Of a stretch of DNA of 64,000 nt, positions 18,921 through 28,007 are shown one piece after another. Position 1 is the stretch's first letter. Every line of letters starts with the position of its first letter. Below the pieces are notes generated by a model, which was given only the letters and a program-made list of their open reading frames with translations, was not told where the DNA came from and searched no databases. Origin of the DNA: Nitrospirota bacterium (GTDB lineage Bacteria > Nitrospirota > Thermodesulfovibrionia > Thermodesulfovibrionales > Magnetobacteriaceae); NCBI GenBank assembly GCA_015233015.1, contig JADFYO010000008.1, positions 27,175 to 91,174 of the forward strand, given 5' to 3'. The position numbers and the translations under genes were made by a program.

Positions 18921-19232
18921 CTACTGCATCAGTGCTAAAGCGCCTGTCTTAGGGTCATATTTATAGATTCCCTTGTCTATCACCACGCTTGCGAACTGCT
19001 CCAGTTCAGACAGGTCTTTTGGGTATCTGCCCTCTGCCCCGTAAAAATTATTCACGGCCTGGCGGAGATTCTCTATGTCGGTCTTGTGTGCTAATACTTT
19101 GGCCTTGTCCATGGTGTCAAGTTTTTGCTGCGCCACATTGCTGACTTTTTCAGAGACCTCGGCTGACTGCTTACACGACTGCATTACTAAGACAAAACAC
19201 AACAACACTATCATGTTAATAACAATTCTCAT
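18921..19232 (-). CDS. Small lipoprotein with pseudopilin-like C-terminus
   Basis: A 103-residue protein with a lipoprotein signal: hydrophobic IVINMIVLLCFVLV then the lipobox VMQSC, with Cys20 as the lipidated residue. After a helical stretch, AVNNFYGAEGRYPKDLSEL and YKYDPKTG resemble the globular region of type II secretion G-type pseudopilins, without their N-terminal methylation helix. A strong GGAGGG precedes the ATG. It sits between two kinase genes on the same strand, with gaps of about 20 bases, so it is probably co-expressed with them and might be a periplasmic partner of the giant kinase (inference). Confidence 0.75.
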   Translation of the reverse strand: MRIVINMIVLLCFVLVMQSCKQSAEVSEKVSNVAQQKLDTMDKAKVLAHKTDIENLRQAVNNFYGAEGRYPKDLSELEQFASVVIDKGIYKYDPKTGALALMQ

Positions 19233-19251
19233 ATTTCCCTCCGTTTGTGAT

Positions 19252-20778
19252 TTATTTGTTCCAGCCCTCAGACTGCATGATGGGTTCTATTGCAGTGATA
19301 AACTCATCTGCGTCCCTAAACCCATGGTCTATATCTTTTGAAACAGATTTGTCAACTGCCGCGGCAAGGGCGGCGGGGATTTGGGGATTGCGTTCTAATA
19401 TTGGGATTGGCTCTTCCTCCATGACAATGTCTATGGGATGGCGTTGTGAGACAGGCACTCCTTTGCCCATATTTTCGAAATAATTTTCAGGGATATTCAC
19501 TGTATATTTACCTGTGAGCATAAAATAAAGAGTAACTCCGGCAGCATATAAATCTACCGTGGGTTTGGCGTATTTAAAGTTTTTTATAATCTCCGGAGAC
19601 ATATACATGACAGACCCGGCAAATCCCCCATCAGTTTTTGTTATATCCAAAAATGAGTTTCCGGATTTCACAAACGACTTGGCAAGTCCGTAGTCGCAAA
19701 TCTTAGCCATAACGACGCCGTCCTTTTTAGGTCTGGTTAAGAGAATATTGGACGGTTTAATGTCCCTGTGGATAAATCCATTGGCATGCAGGGTGCTAAG
19801 CCCTTTAAGCACATCGACGGCGATGGCACAGGCCATCCGGGGGCTAAGTATCTTCCCTTGCGTACTATTCATAAGAGCCGGGATGCTTCCTCCCCGTATG
19901 AATTCCATTACAAAATAATATGTGCGGTTAACTATTCCCTTGTCCATGACACGAACGAGGTTAGGATGAATAACCTTAGATTGAACCATCATTTCGCGCT
20001 CAAATATCTTTATATTTTTGGGGTCGTCCACTGCGGACGGGTGAATTTTCTTCAGAGCGCATATCCTGCCCGTATCTTTATGAACGGCCTTATAGACCAC
20101 ACCCATTCCACCCTTGCCGATTTCTTTTAATATAAGATAATGATCGTCAAGGTCATATGTCTGAGCATTTTTCCTCAACGCCTTTACACAGTCCAGGCAT
20201 ACGTACATGGAATCTGGAAACTCACAGGCCAATCCATCAAAATCAGCACTGTCAGAAACATCGGCATGGCACTTGCAGCAGGAATAATGCCTTCCTGTCG
20301 TGCCTATCAAGGCTAAAAAATCCGAACATTCCGCTTTTGCCGCGGAGTCAAGTTTCACTTTCCAGCATCGTGGGCACAAAATTGCCTCGCCTCCGGCTTC
20401 CTTATCCCCGATACCAATATCTTCTTCAGAAAATGCAGCGCCGCAGACGCTGCAAACAAATGTCTTATCACCGATGTTTTCGAGGATAACGCGCAGAAGG
20501 GTACTTCCAACCCTTATCTCATCCAGGTTATTCAGGGCCTGGGAGGTTATTTTCTTTTCGTTGACAAGGGTGCCGTTTCTGCTGTTCAGGTCGGTAATAA
20601 AACACTTATCGTATCGAATTTCCAGTATGCAGTGGTTTCGTGAAACCAGCCTGTCGTTTGTACCTATCTGCAAATCGGAGGATTTAGAGCGGCCAATAAT
20701 AAGGGACTCGGTGTGGCATACGGTAAATCTCTTACCCTTCTGAAGACCTTCAAGTATCTGTATTGTCATATTCAGCAT
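19252..20778 (-). CDS. FHA-zinc ribbon Ser/Thr protein kinase
   Basis: A 508-residue cytoplasmic kinase. Residues about 5-95 form an FHA phosphothreonine-binding domain (IIGRSKSSDLQI, SRNHCILE, LNSRNGTLVN). Next come two cysteine-rich zinc-ribbon-like modules, CSVCGAAF...CPRCWK and CCKCHADV...CLDC (about 109-188). The kinase domain runs from about 203: GKGGMGVVYKAV, CALKKIH, HRDIKPSNILL near 335, and CDYGLAKS, where the DFG motif is DYG, a tolerated variant. The activation loop has GSVMYMSPE. FHA plus kinase in one chain suggests autophosphorylation-controlled binding. It heads the - strand kinase group and is divergent from the glycosyltransferases. Confidence 0.92.
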   Translation of the reverse strand: MLNMTIQILEGLQKGKRFTVCHTESLIIGRSKSSDLQIGTNDRLVSRNHCILEIRYDKCFITDLNSRNGTLVNEKKITSQALNNLDEIRVGSTLLRVILENIGDKTFVCSVCGAAFSEEDIGIGDKEAGGEAILCPRCWKVKLDSAAKAECSDFLALIGTTGRHYSCCKCHADVSDSADFDGLACEFPDSMYVCLDCVKALRKNAQTYDLDDHYLILKEIGKGGMGVVYKAVHKDTGRICALKKIHPSAVDDPKNIKIFEREMMVQSKVIHPNLVRVMDKGIVNRTYYFVMEFIRGGSIPALMNSTQGKILSPRMACAIAVDVLKGLSTLHANGFIHRDIKPSNILLTRPKKDGVVMAKICDYGLAKSFVKSGNSFLDITKTDGGFAGSVMYMSPEIIKNFKYAKPTVDLYAAGVTLYFMLTGKYTVNIPENYFENMGKGVPVSQRHPIDIVMEEEPIPILERNPQIPAALAAAVDKSVSKDIDHGFRDADEFITAIEPIMQSEGWNK

Positions 20779-20946
20779 AAATCGAAATCCCTGTGTAACC
20801 TTAGTCTATCACTAGCCGCGCTAAAAAGACAATAAGTATGAACAGTTTGTTTGCCCTTCGTGTCATCCCTCGTGGTTGTCGCGGAATTTTGCATAAATTA
20901 CATATCATGTGTTAAGATTTCCTTAAACGCTGCCGACAGGTAACAG

Positions 20947-22116
20947 ATGAAACCACAGACTGCCGTTATAATTTGCAACTGGAACAAAAAGGACTACCTG
21001 TTACAGTGTATTGCCTCGGTTCTAAACCAGACATACAGGGCATTCGATTGCTATGTAGTGGACAATGCCTCTGACGACGGCTCTGGCGCGGCGGTTAAGG
21101 AACGATATGGCGGCAGGGTCAATCTCATTGAAAATGAAACGAACAAGGGCGGCACCGGCGGCTTTAACACGGGGATTAACGCGGCCTTAAATTCAGGCAA
21201 AGACTATGAATTTCTGCATCTCCTCGATAACGACACAAGGGCTGAGCCTGACGCCCTTGCAGCCCTCGTCGGGTTTATGATTAAACGGCCTGAGGCCGCT
21301 ATTGCCGGCTCAAAACTCTACTATATGGATGGGACACCCGGCACACTTCAGGAATTCGGCGCATGGCTTGACTGGGAGAGGGCATTTATCAAACCCAATA
21401 AAAAAAACTTTTCGGAAATAACTCACGGCGAAATAACCGAAGATATTGAGGTTGACTACGTACCTGCGTGTTCGCTTATCGCAAGGGCAGCGGCCGTAAA
21501 AGAAACAGGCCTTCCCGACGAAAGCTATTTTCTCTACTGGGACGATATGGACTGGGCGTGGCGAATGAAATTAAAGGGTTATAAAATCTACGGTGCGGCG
21601 AAATCAAAGGTCTCACACGCGATGAGCATATCGAGCAAGAAAGACCTCCTCACTACATACTATTTCTGGAGAAACAGGGTAAGATTTTTCAGAAAATATG
21701 GGACTGCCGCGACGATGAAAGCCTTGCTTGACGATGTCTTTACGGCCATATATACGTGCGCGGCGCTCAAAAAGACAAATACAAAGAATATAATCTACCG
21801 CGCTGCCACAGACGGCCTCAGAGATATTGGCGGCAGGGCAGACTTCAATAACGCCGCCGCCCCCGCCCTCGCCTTAGATATACCGAACTCTAAAATAGTA
21901 TGCGGCATAAATAACGCCAGAGTGGTCAACGTAGGTCATGTGATTTTAGATGCCCTCGAGGCAGACGCCAAAGAGAGTGCCGTAATCTACACCGACGGCT
22001 ATGGAAATCAGATTACAGCTGCTGAGGCGTGGAAACTAAAGCAGGCGTACCCGGCTGCCAAAGCAAAATTTATGGATGAAATATTTTTAGCCGCAGGGAG
22101 GCCGACCATTGCCTGA
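20947..22116 (+). CDS. GT2 family glycosyltransferase (rhamnosyltransferase-like)
   Basis: Transfers a sugar from a nucleotide donor to a surface-polysaccharide acceptor at the inner membrane. The GT-A fold begins VIICNWNKKDYLLQCIASVLNQTY; the metal-binding DxD is LLDNDT near residue 98, and the acceptor-site motif is YWDDMDWAWRMKLKGYKI near 200. The last 90 residues are an extra domain with no recognised fold. The ATG follows AGGTAA. It opens a three-gene operon with overlapping junctions. Confidence 0.87.
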   Translation: MKPQTAVIICNWNKKDYLLQCIASVLNQTYRAFDCYVVDNASDDGSGAAVKERYGGRVNLIENETNKGGTGGFNTGINAALNSGKDYEFLHLLDNDTRAEPDALAALVGFMIKRPEAAIAGSKLYYMDGTPGTLQEFGAWLDWERAFIKPNKKNFSEITHGEITEDIEVDYVPACSLIARAAAVKETGLPDESYFLYWDDMDWAWRMKLKGYKIYGAAKSKVSHAMSISSKKDLLTTYYFWRNRVRFFRKYGTAATMKALLDDVFTAIYTCAALKKTNTKNIIYRAATDGLRDIGGRADFNNAAAPALALDIPNSKIVCGINNARVVNVGHVILDALEADAKESAVIYTDGYGNQITAAEAWKLKQAYPAAKAKFMDEIFLAAGRPTIA

Positions 22117-23014
22117 TAATGCAGCAACGCCCCTTGTCAGCGCCGTAATAGTTTCATATAACCGGAGGGATGACCTCAGAGAAACTCTTTCGATGCTCAG
22201 CCTTCAGCATTATAAAAACCTTGAGATAATCGTCGTTGACAACGCCTCAGCCGACGGAACTGCCGCGATGATAAGCGAGCTGGTGCTGCCAAACCTGCGG
22301 CTCATTCAGATGGAAGAAAATGTGGGCGTTAAGGCGTATAACAGGGGATTTGAGGCGGCAAACGGGGAATATATCCTTATTCTTGACGACGATTCGTTCC
22401 CTGCCCCTGACGCTATCGAAAAGATGATAGAGAAGTTTAACCGTTATCCAGAAGTCGGCATAGTCTCTTTTACCGTAAAGGACTACTCAACCTTTAAAAA
22501 CAACTCACCGGCTGTGGCAGCTTCAACTGCCGGAGATACAGACTTTAACGATGACTATATAATGTCGTTTCACGGGGCGGGCGCGGGTGTCAGGCGTGAC
22601 GTGCTTAAAAAGGCGGGCGGATATCCGGAGGAATTCTTCCTGTATTTTAACGAGACCGACATGGCGCTGCGCGTGTGGAACGCGGGTTTCAGGATTGAGA
22701 GTTTTCCCGATGTGGTTTGTTACCATAAGAGTTCCATGACTAACAGGACATCGGAGCGCGGGCCGTTTTACTATACCCGTAATATCTTCTGGACGATATG
22801 GAAGAATTACCCTGGGCTGCTGATGTGGAAGGCAACGCTCCTGATGCTATTTTATGTCTTTTATTATGCCTTCGAGCAGCGCACGTTTATATATATCAGG
22901 GCGTTTTTTGACGCGGTTGTTAATGTCCGCATGATTACACGCAACCCCATAAGAACTCAGATTGCAAGGCGGTTCAGGATGCACTATAAGACCCCTTTTA
23001 CGATGTTCAGATGA
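22109..23014 (+). CDS. GT2 family glycosyltransferase
   Basis: Second GT-A enzyme of the operon. The N-terminal VIVSYNRRDDLRETLSMLSLQ and IVVDNASADGT are followed by DxD-type ILDDDSFP near 88 and the FLYFNETDMALRVWNAGF acceptor motif. A hydrophobic C-terminal region (LLMLFYVFYYAF) probably lies on the membrane. The start is TTG 22109, preceded at good spacing by GGGAGG and overlapping the previous gene by eight bases. Confidence 0.87.
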   Translation: MPDNAATPLVSAVIVSYNRRDDLRETLSMLSLQHYKNLEIIVVDNASADGTAAMISELVLPNLRLIQMEENVGVKAYNRGFEAANGEYILILDDDSFPAPDAIEKMIEKFNRYPEVGIVSFTVKDYSTFKNNSPAVAASTAGDTDFNDDYIMSFHGAGAGVRRDVLKKAGGYPEEFFLYFNETDMALRVWNAGFRIESFPDVVCYHKSSMTNRTSERGPFYYTRNIFWTIWKNYPGLLMWKATLLMLFYVFYYAFEQRTFIYIRAFFDAVVNVRMITRNPIRTQIARRFRMHYKTPFTMFR

Positions 23015-23511
23015 AGAATAAGAATATTCTCGTCATCAGATGCACAGACCTCCAGCACCTCGACAAGGTGTTTAAGAAACTGAGGGCCGAGTTCCCGGAC
23101 GCCAAGCTCTCACTTCTGACCCACCGGCACGGTGCCGCTGCTGCCGCGGCCTACACGGAGACAGTCATCGTCTATCCTTATACGCAGAGCTACGGTTTTT
23201 TCAGAGATATGAAGACCCTTAACGACATGAATTTTGATACGGTAGTAATACCTGTAGGAAACGTAAGCGGCTCAGGTTTTTTGAACGTCTTTCTGTTTAC
23301 GCTGACGATTAAGACAGGGACACGTCTTATGTGTAACCTGCCGCTTGAGCTTAAACCGCTATCAAAATCTAAAATCATAGGGCTGCTGCTGAGAAACAGC
23401 CTTTATACTTTGGCCTCCGGTGTGCTGGCAGCGGTGGCAGGAGCCGTCTTATTAATCGGCTGGCCGGTGTTTGCCTTGTTGACCAGGGGTGGTAAGAGTT
23501 CTGATAAATGA
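23011..23511 (+). CDS. GT9-like Rossmann fragment with membrane tail
   Basis: A 166-residue protein of unknown function. The N-terminal ILVIRCTDLQHLDKVFKKLRAEFPDAKLSLLTH looks like the first Rossmann unit of a heptosyltransferase (GT9) type fold, but the nucleotide-binding half is missing. The C-terminus has a strong membrane helix (LASGVLAAVAGAVLLIGWPVFAL) and a basic tail. It overlaps the previous glycosyltransferase by ATGA, so it belongs to that operon; it may be an accessory membrane protein for the two GT2 enzymes rather than an enzyme. Confidence 0.7.
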   Translation: MKNKNILVIRCTDLQHLDKVFKKLRAEFPDAKLSLLTHRHGAAAAAAYTETVIVYPYTQSYGFFRDMKTLNDMNFDTVVIPVGNVSGSGFLNVFLFTLTIKTGTRLMCNLPLELKPLSKSKIIGLLLRNSLYTLASGVLAAVAGAVLLIGWPVFALLTRGGKSSDK

Positions 23512-23526
23512 TTCATCATATGAGGG

Positions 23527-23562
23527 TGATAATTGACAATTATCATAACAGGTGTGTAGTAT
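23527..23562 (+). promoter_or_regulatory. Promoter with overlapping 19-bp operator dyad for rloAB
   Basis: A perfect inverted repeat TGATAATTG-A-CAATTATCA (23527-23545) contains the -35 hexamer TTGACA (23533-23538). An 18-base spacer leads to TAGTAT (23557-23562). A repressor bound to the dyad would block RNA polymerase. No regulator gene is encoded next to it. Confidence 0.65.
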
Positions 23563-23601
23563 ATCACAACAAGTTTAATAGGAGTATGTAAGGAATATTA
23601 T

Positions 23602-24807
23602 ATGTTGGTTGAATTTAGTGTAGGAAATTATCTTTCGTTTAAAAATAAAGTAACTCTGAGCATGGCTGCTGGCACTGTCAAGGAATATGCGGAGCATATT
23701 ATCCCTACTATAGATCCTAAGGTAAGTCTTCTAAAAAGTGCAGTTATCTATGGAGCTAATGCAAGCGGTAAAAGCAATCTTATAAAATCATTAAAATTTA
23801 TGAGGGATTTTGTACTTGAATCCGCAGGGACACAGATTACCCAGCTTATTCCCGTAATAAAATATCTTTTTTCCACAGAAAGCGATAAAATCCCTTCTGT
23901 TTTTGAGATAGTATTTATTATAAAGGATGTATTTTATAAGTATGGTTTCGAGGTCGATTCCGATAAGGTTCGTAAAGAGTATCTCTCTGCATATCCAAAG
24001 AAGAGAGAAAGAAAGTATTTTAATAGAGATGATGCCGGTATTCAAGTAGGAAAGTATTTCAGTGAAGGGAAGGGGTTAGAAAAAAAGACAAGGCCTAATT
24101 CTTTATTTCTATCGTACTGTGCTCAAAATAATGGTGCCGTTTCGGGAGGAATATTAAAGTGGTTTTCTAAAATAGATTTTTTGGATAATAATAATTACGA
24201 CTACAATATTGGATTTGCTTTAATGCTAAATGACATGTTAAGGGACAGTAATATAAAAGCAGATGTGCTTAAATTATTAGCAATTACCGATTTGCAAATA
24301 AAGGATATTGTACAAGAATTTATTATGAATGGCAAAGCATATTATTTTACGACGCTTCATACTAAGTATAACGATAAAAATATGCGTGTAGAGGATGTTA
24401 AACTGGGTTTAGAATACGAGTCAGAAGGTACAAAAAAAATAATAAAATATTCAGTTCCAATAATCAAAAAATTATTAAATGGTGGCATTCTGATAATTGA
24501 CGACATGAATGCCATGTTACATACGATAATAAGTAAAGAATTGGTAAAATTATTTAATAATAACGATAAAAATGCACAATTCGTTATTACCACACATGAT
24601 ACAAATTTATTGGATAAGAGGTATTTTAGAAGAGATCAGATTTGGTTTACCGAGAAAGATCAATATGGAGCAACTGATCTGTATTCTTTAATAGAATTCA
24701 AAATCGACAAAAAGAATGATGACTATTATGAAAGAGACTATATAAAGGGAAGATATGGGGCAATACCGTTTCTTGTAGATTTTTCAAAACTTTTTTCGGA
24801 AGATTGA
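23602..24807 (+). CDS. RloA/AbiLi-like AAA ATPase (defence)
   Basis: SMC/ABC-type ATPase of the AAA15/AAA21 class, the usual partner of RloB. Walker A is GANASGKSN near residue 54, in the standard N-terminal context FSVGNYLSFKNKVTLSM. The C-terminal half holds a Walker B-like LIIDDMNAMLH near 298 and the switch His in FVITTHDTNLLD. The canonical second acidic residue of Walker B (DE) is D, then Met, a variation worth noting. The 401-residue length is normal. The gene is far more AT-rich than its flanks, indicating transfer. It is two bases upstream of the RloB gene. Phage defence by abortive infection is inferred from the pair's similarity to AbiL/RloAB systems. Confidence 0.82.
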   Translation: MLVEFSVGNYLSFKNKVTLSMAAGTVKEYAEHIIPTIDPKVSLLKSAVIYGANASGKSNLIKSLKFMRDFVLESAGTQITQLIPVIKYLFSTESDKIPSVFEIVFIIKDVFYKYGFEVDSDKVRKEYLSAYPKKRERKYFNRDDAGIQVGKYFSEGKGLEKKTRPNSLFLSYCAQNNGAVSGGILKWFSKIDFLDNNNYDYNIGFALMLNDMLRDSNIKADVLKLLAITDLQIKDIVQEFIMNGKAYYFTTLHTKYNDKNMRVEDVKLGLEYESEGTKKIIKYSVPIIKKLLNGGILIIDDMNAMLHTIISKELVKLFNNNDKNAQFVITTHDTNLLDKRYFRRDQIWFTEKDQYGATDLYSLIEFKIDKKNDDYYERDYIKGRYGAIPFLVDFSKLFSED

Positions 24808-24809
24808 CA

Positions 24810-25433
24810 ATGCCAATATTTCAGAGGAAGAAAATAACAAAGCCTGCATATGATAAGATATTAATTGTTTGTAATGGAGAAAAGACTGAACCAAACTACT
24901 TTAATAAATTTAAAGATGATCTATATAACAAGATGATTAAAATCGAAGGATCAGAAAAGAATACGGAAAGTCTGGTAAAATATGTCTTAGATAATTATCA
25001 TATTTACGTAAAACCTGATGATGATGACGCTAAAGGATTTGATATTATATGGGTAGTATTTGACAGAGACAGCTTTCCGCCTCAAAAATTCAATGAAGCT
25101 ATCAGATTAGCAGAAAACAATAAAATACGTGTCGCTTATTCGAATGAGGCATTCGAACTATGGTACCTTCTTCATTTTAATTATCACGATAGTGCAATAT
25201 CAAGGAAATTATATGAAGGTAAATTAACAGATCTTTTAGGATATAAATATAAAAAAAACTCTGAGGATATGTATGATACACTCAAGGATAAACAGGAAAC
25301 TGCTATAAAAAATGCAAAGAGATCATTAGAATACTATGAAAATAATGATCCTAATGGGATAAACCCTGAAAAAAATAACCCTTCAACAACCGTTCATCTA
25401 TTGGTTGAAGAGTTAAATACATATAAAAAGTAA
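24810..25433 (+). CDS. RloB-like protein (AbiLii-like, TOPRIM-type)
   Basis: Member of the RloB family: N-terminal ILIVCNGEKTEPNYFNKFK is the family signature, with an acidic strand FDIIWVVFDRDSFP and YSNEAFELWYLLHF, consistent with a TOPRIM-like nuclease fold. The track begins at TTG 24804; ATG 24810, two bases after the rloA stop, is a better start, giving 207 residues. Codon use is AT-rich like its partner. RloB proteins pair with AAA ATPases in restriction-linked and Abi systems; no restriction genes are found here, so the pair appears to be a stand-alone defence unit. Confidence 0.82.
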   Translation: MPIFQRKKITKPAYDKILIVCNGEKTEPNYFNKFKDDLYNKMIKIEGSEKNTESLVKYVLDNYHIYVKPDDDDAKGFDIIWVVFDRDSFPPQKFNEAIRLAENNKIRVAYSNEAFELWYLLHFNYHDSAISRKLYEGKLTDLLGYKYKKNSEDMYDTLKDKQETAIKNAKRSLEYYENNDPNGINPEKNNPSTTVHLLVEELNTYKK

Positions 25434-25485
25434 AACCTAAAACTGCTGTTCCATTTTGACATCACAGACTATTTTTTTAAGGCAC

Positions 25486-25515
25486 TTGCCCAACCGTCCC
25501 TGAAACTGTTATACT
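25486..25515 (+). promoter_or_regulatory. Candidate promoter of the radical SAM gene
   Basis: TTGCCC (25486-25491), 18-base spacer, TATACT (25510-25515). The start codon GTG at 25524 lies only eight bases after the -10, so transcription would begin within about two bases of it; no Shine-Dalgarno is visible. Confidence 0.45.
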
Positions 25516-25523
25516 GCCAACTT

Positions 25524-28007
25524 GTGAACTTATCTCTTTTTAGAAAACCGAGCAGGTATATTGGCCATGAAGTCAATATGGTCAGGAAAAGTGGCTCTCC
25601 TGTTAAGGCCGTTTTGTGCTTCCCTGATGTTTACGACATCGGTATGTCACATCTTGGGCTTAAAATCCTTTATAAGATTATCAATGACATGCCGGACTGT
25701 GCCGCGGAGAGGGCATTCTCGCCGTGGATTGACATGGAAGAATACCTCAAGAGGGAGGGGCTGCCGCTTTGTTCTGTTGAAAGCGCCACGCCTCTCCGCG
25801 ATTTTGACGTTGTGGGGTTCAGTCTTCAGTATGAGCTTTCGTATCCGACAGTGCTGAATATGCTCAGCATGGGAGGGATACCCATAAGGGCGGAGGAACG
25901 GCAGGACGGCGGCGCGATAGTGATTGCCGGCGGGCCGTGTGCCTTAAATCCATTTCCCGTGCTCCCGTTTTTTGACGCCTTTGTCATAGGTGACGCAGAA
26001 GAGGTGATTAAAGATATAATGAACTCTGTCCATAGGCATAAGCGTGATGGCGACGGCAGGCGTGAAACTATTTTAAAGGAACTGGCCGCCCTTGACGGCG
26101 TTTTTGTACCGGCGTATTCATCGGGGACGGTAAGACGCCTCTATCTGGCTGACTTAAACGCTGCCCCATACCCGGACACCCCCGTAGTGCCGTACATGGA
26201 GGTCGTCCATGACAGGATAAACATCGAAATTTCGCGCGGCTGTTCATGCGGGTGCCGGTTCTGTCAGGCGGGGATGATTTACAGGCCGACGAGGGAGCGC
26301 GAGCCTTCCACAGTTTTGGCAATTGCCGAGGCTGCCGTTAAAAGCACCGGCTACGGCGAGATCTCCTTTACGTCACTAAATGCGGGGGATTATACCAGGC
26401 TGCCGGAGCTTCTCAGGATGTGCAACCGGAAGTTTGACGGCCGCAACGTGTCATTTTCGCTGCCCTCGATGAGGATAAATTCCATCACAGAGGCGGTCTT
26501 AAAGGAAATTAAAACGGTAAAGAAATCAGGGTTCACCATAGCCCCCGAGGCCGCATCCGCACGCCTTAGGAGCGTCATCAATAAGGATTTCAACGAGGAC
26601 GACTATGAGCGCACTCTCCATACGATTTTCAGCCAGGGATGGCTTAACCTGAAATTATATTTTATGATAGGGCTGCCCACTGAGACAAGCGAAGACATCG
26701 AGGCCATTCCCGCTATGGCGGTGAAGTCTCTGAAGATGGCAAAAAAATTCACCTCGCGCCACGTAAATATAAACATCGGCGTCTCCACATTCGTCCCCAA
26801 GGCACACACGCCGTTTCAGTGGTACGGGCAGATACCGCTTGAAGAAATAATCGAAAAGAAACGATTTCTCATAAAGGCAATCTCCAAAAAGGGCTTAAAC
26901 TTTAAGGGACACAATGAGCAGATGAGCGTGCTGGAGGGTTTTATTGCCAGAGGCGGGAGTTCCGCGGCAGCTGTCATCGAGGCCGCGTGGCGGGCAGGGG
27001 CGCGTCTTGACGCATGGGGAGATGTGTTTAAGTACGAGCACTGGCAGGAGGCGATGGAAAAAACTGGTATCGATATTGCCTCGGAGGCCGCGATGGCTTA
27101 TGACTTGGCCCATGAGTTTGAATGGAACAAGATAGACACGGGTGTTTCTCATGACTATCTGAAAAGGGAATATAAAAAGGCGCTGGAGTTGGAGACGACC
27201 CATGACTGCCGCAAAGGCTGTACCGCCTGCGGCCTTAAATGCGCAAGTGCAGAGTTCTTGTGCAGGGACACAGTCGTCTCAGGCACGAATAAAGTGGCTC
27301 AATTCATAGATAGTGTCTTTAATCCTGTAAGAGTGCGTGTGGCGTTTTCAAAGGCAGGGCATCTTATGTATCTTTCTCATCTTGAGATGATGTCGGCGGT
27401 GCTCAAGGGGCTGCGGCGCGCTCTGGTGCCGCTTGTGCACTCAAAGGGATTTCATCCCATGCCGGTGGTGTCGTTTTCTCCGGCGCTTGGAGTTGGAGTT
27501 GAGGGATTGCGGGAGTATTTCGATATGGAGGTTACGCCGCCCTTTGATATTATGAAATTCAGGGAGGCCATATCGCGGGAGATCCCCTTCGAGGTAAAGG
27601 AAATGTTTTTTATTTCACGGGATACGCCGGCGCTTGGAAAATTTGTTACAGCCTATAAGTACGCGTTCCGTATCGATGAATCTGAGACGATTTCCTCGCT
27701 CAGGGATAAATTAATTTCAGCAGAGCTGCAATGGTTGACACCAATGATGGTAAATTTTGATATAATTAATGGGAGACTTGTGATATTAGTTAAAGACACG
27801 AATGAAAAAAAGGTGAAAATTTCTGAGATAGCAGAGGTACTCACGGGGTTAAACGCGGTGGAAGCCGGTATTAAAAGACTGGCCCTCTATGGGTGGGTAA
27901 ACGGCGGCGATGGGGTAGGCGGCAGATGGGTGATGCCCTGCGAGGCTTCGGGCGGAAACAGTGTGCCCGAATTGCCGGAATTAAAAGAGGCGGTGGATAT
28001 TGGCTAA
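25524..28007 (+). CDS. B12-binding-type radical SAM protein fused to DUF2344
   Basis: An 827-residue fusion of two proteins that are separate in many bacteria. The N-terminal part (about 1-590) is the TIGR03960-type radical SAM protein: a B12-binding-like region, then CxxxCxxC in SRGCSCGCRFCQAG near 232 and downstream GEISFTSLNAGDY. Four further cysteines (CRKGCTACGLKC) may bind a second cluster. The C-terminal part (about 600-827) is the TIGR03936/DUF2344 domain: VRVAFSKAGHLMYLSHLE and HSKGFHPMPVVSFSPAL. Families of this type are co-conserved with RNase E/G and with ribosomal L21/L27 genes; the RNase G gene overlaps here by eight bases. Substrate unknown. Confidence 0.9.
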   Translation: MNLSLFRKPSRYIGHEVNMVRKSGSPVKAVLCFPDVYDIGMSHLGLKILYKIINDMPDCAAERAFSPWIDMEEYLKREGLPLCSVESATPLRDFDVVGFSLQYELSYPTVLNMLSMGGIPIRAEERQDGGAIVIAGGPCALNPFPVLPFFDAFVIGDAEEVIKDIMNSVHRHKRDGDGRRETILKELAALDGVFVPAYSSGTVRRLYLADLNAAPYPDTPVVPYMEVVHDRINIEISRGCSCGCRFCQAGMIYRPTREREPSTVLAIAEAAVKSTGYGEISFTSLNAGDYTRLPELLRMCNRKFDGRNVSFSLPSMRINSITEAVLKEIKTVKKSGFTIAPEAASARLRSVINKDFNEDDYERTLHTIFSQGWLNLKLYFMIGLPTETSEDIEAIPAMAVKSLKMAKKFTSRHVNINIGVSTFVPKAHTPFQWYGQIPLEEIIEKKRFLIKAISKKGLNFKGHNEQMSVLEGFIARGGSSAAAVIEAAWRAGARLDAWGDVFKYEHWQEAMEKTGIDIASEAAMAYDLAHEFEWNKIDTGVSHDYLKREYKKALELETTHDCRKGCTACGLKCASAEFLCRDTVVSGTNKVAQFIDSVFNPVRVRVAFSKAGHLMYLSHLEMMSAVLKGLRRALVPLVHSKGFHPMPVVSFSPALGVGVEGLREYFDMEVTPPFDIMKFREAISREIPFEVKEMFFISRDTPALGKFVTAYKYAFRIDESETISSLRDKLISAELQWLTPMMVNFDIINGRLVILVKDTNEKKVKISEIAEVLTGLNAVEAGIKRLALYGWVNGGDGVGGRWVMPCEASGGNSVPELPELKEAVDIG

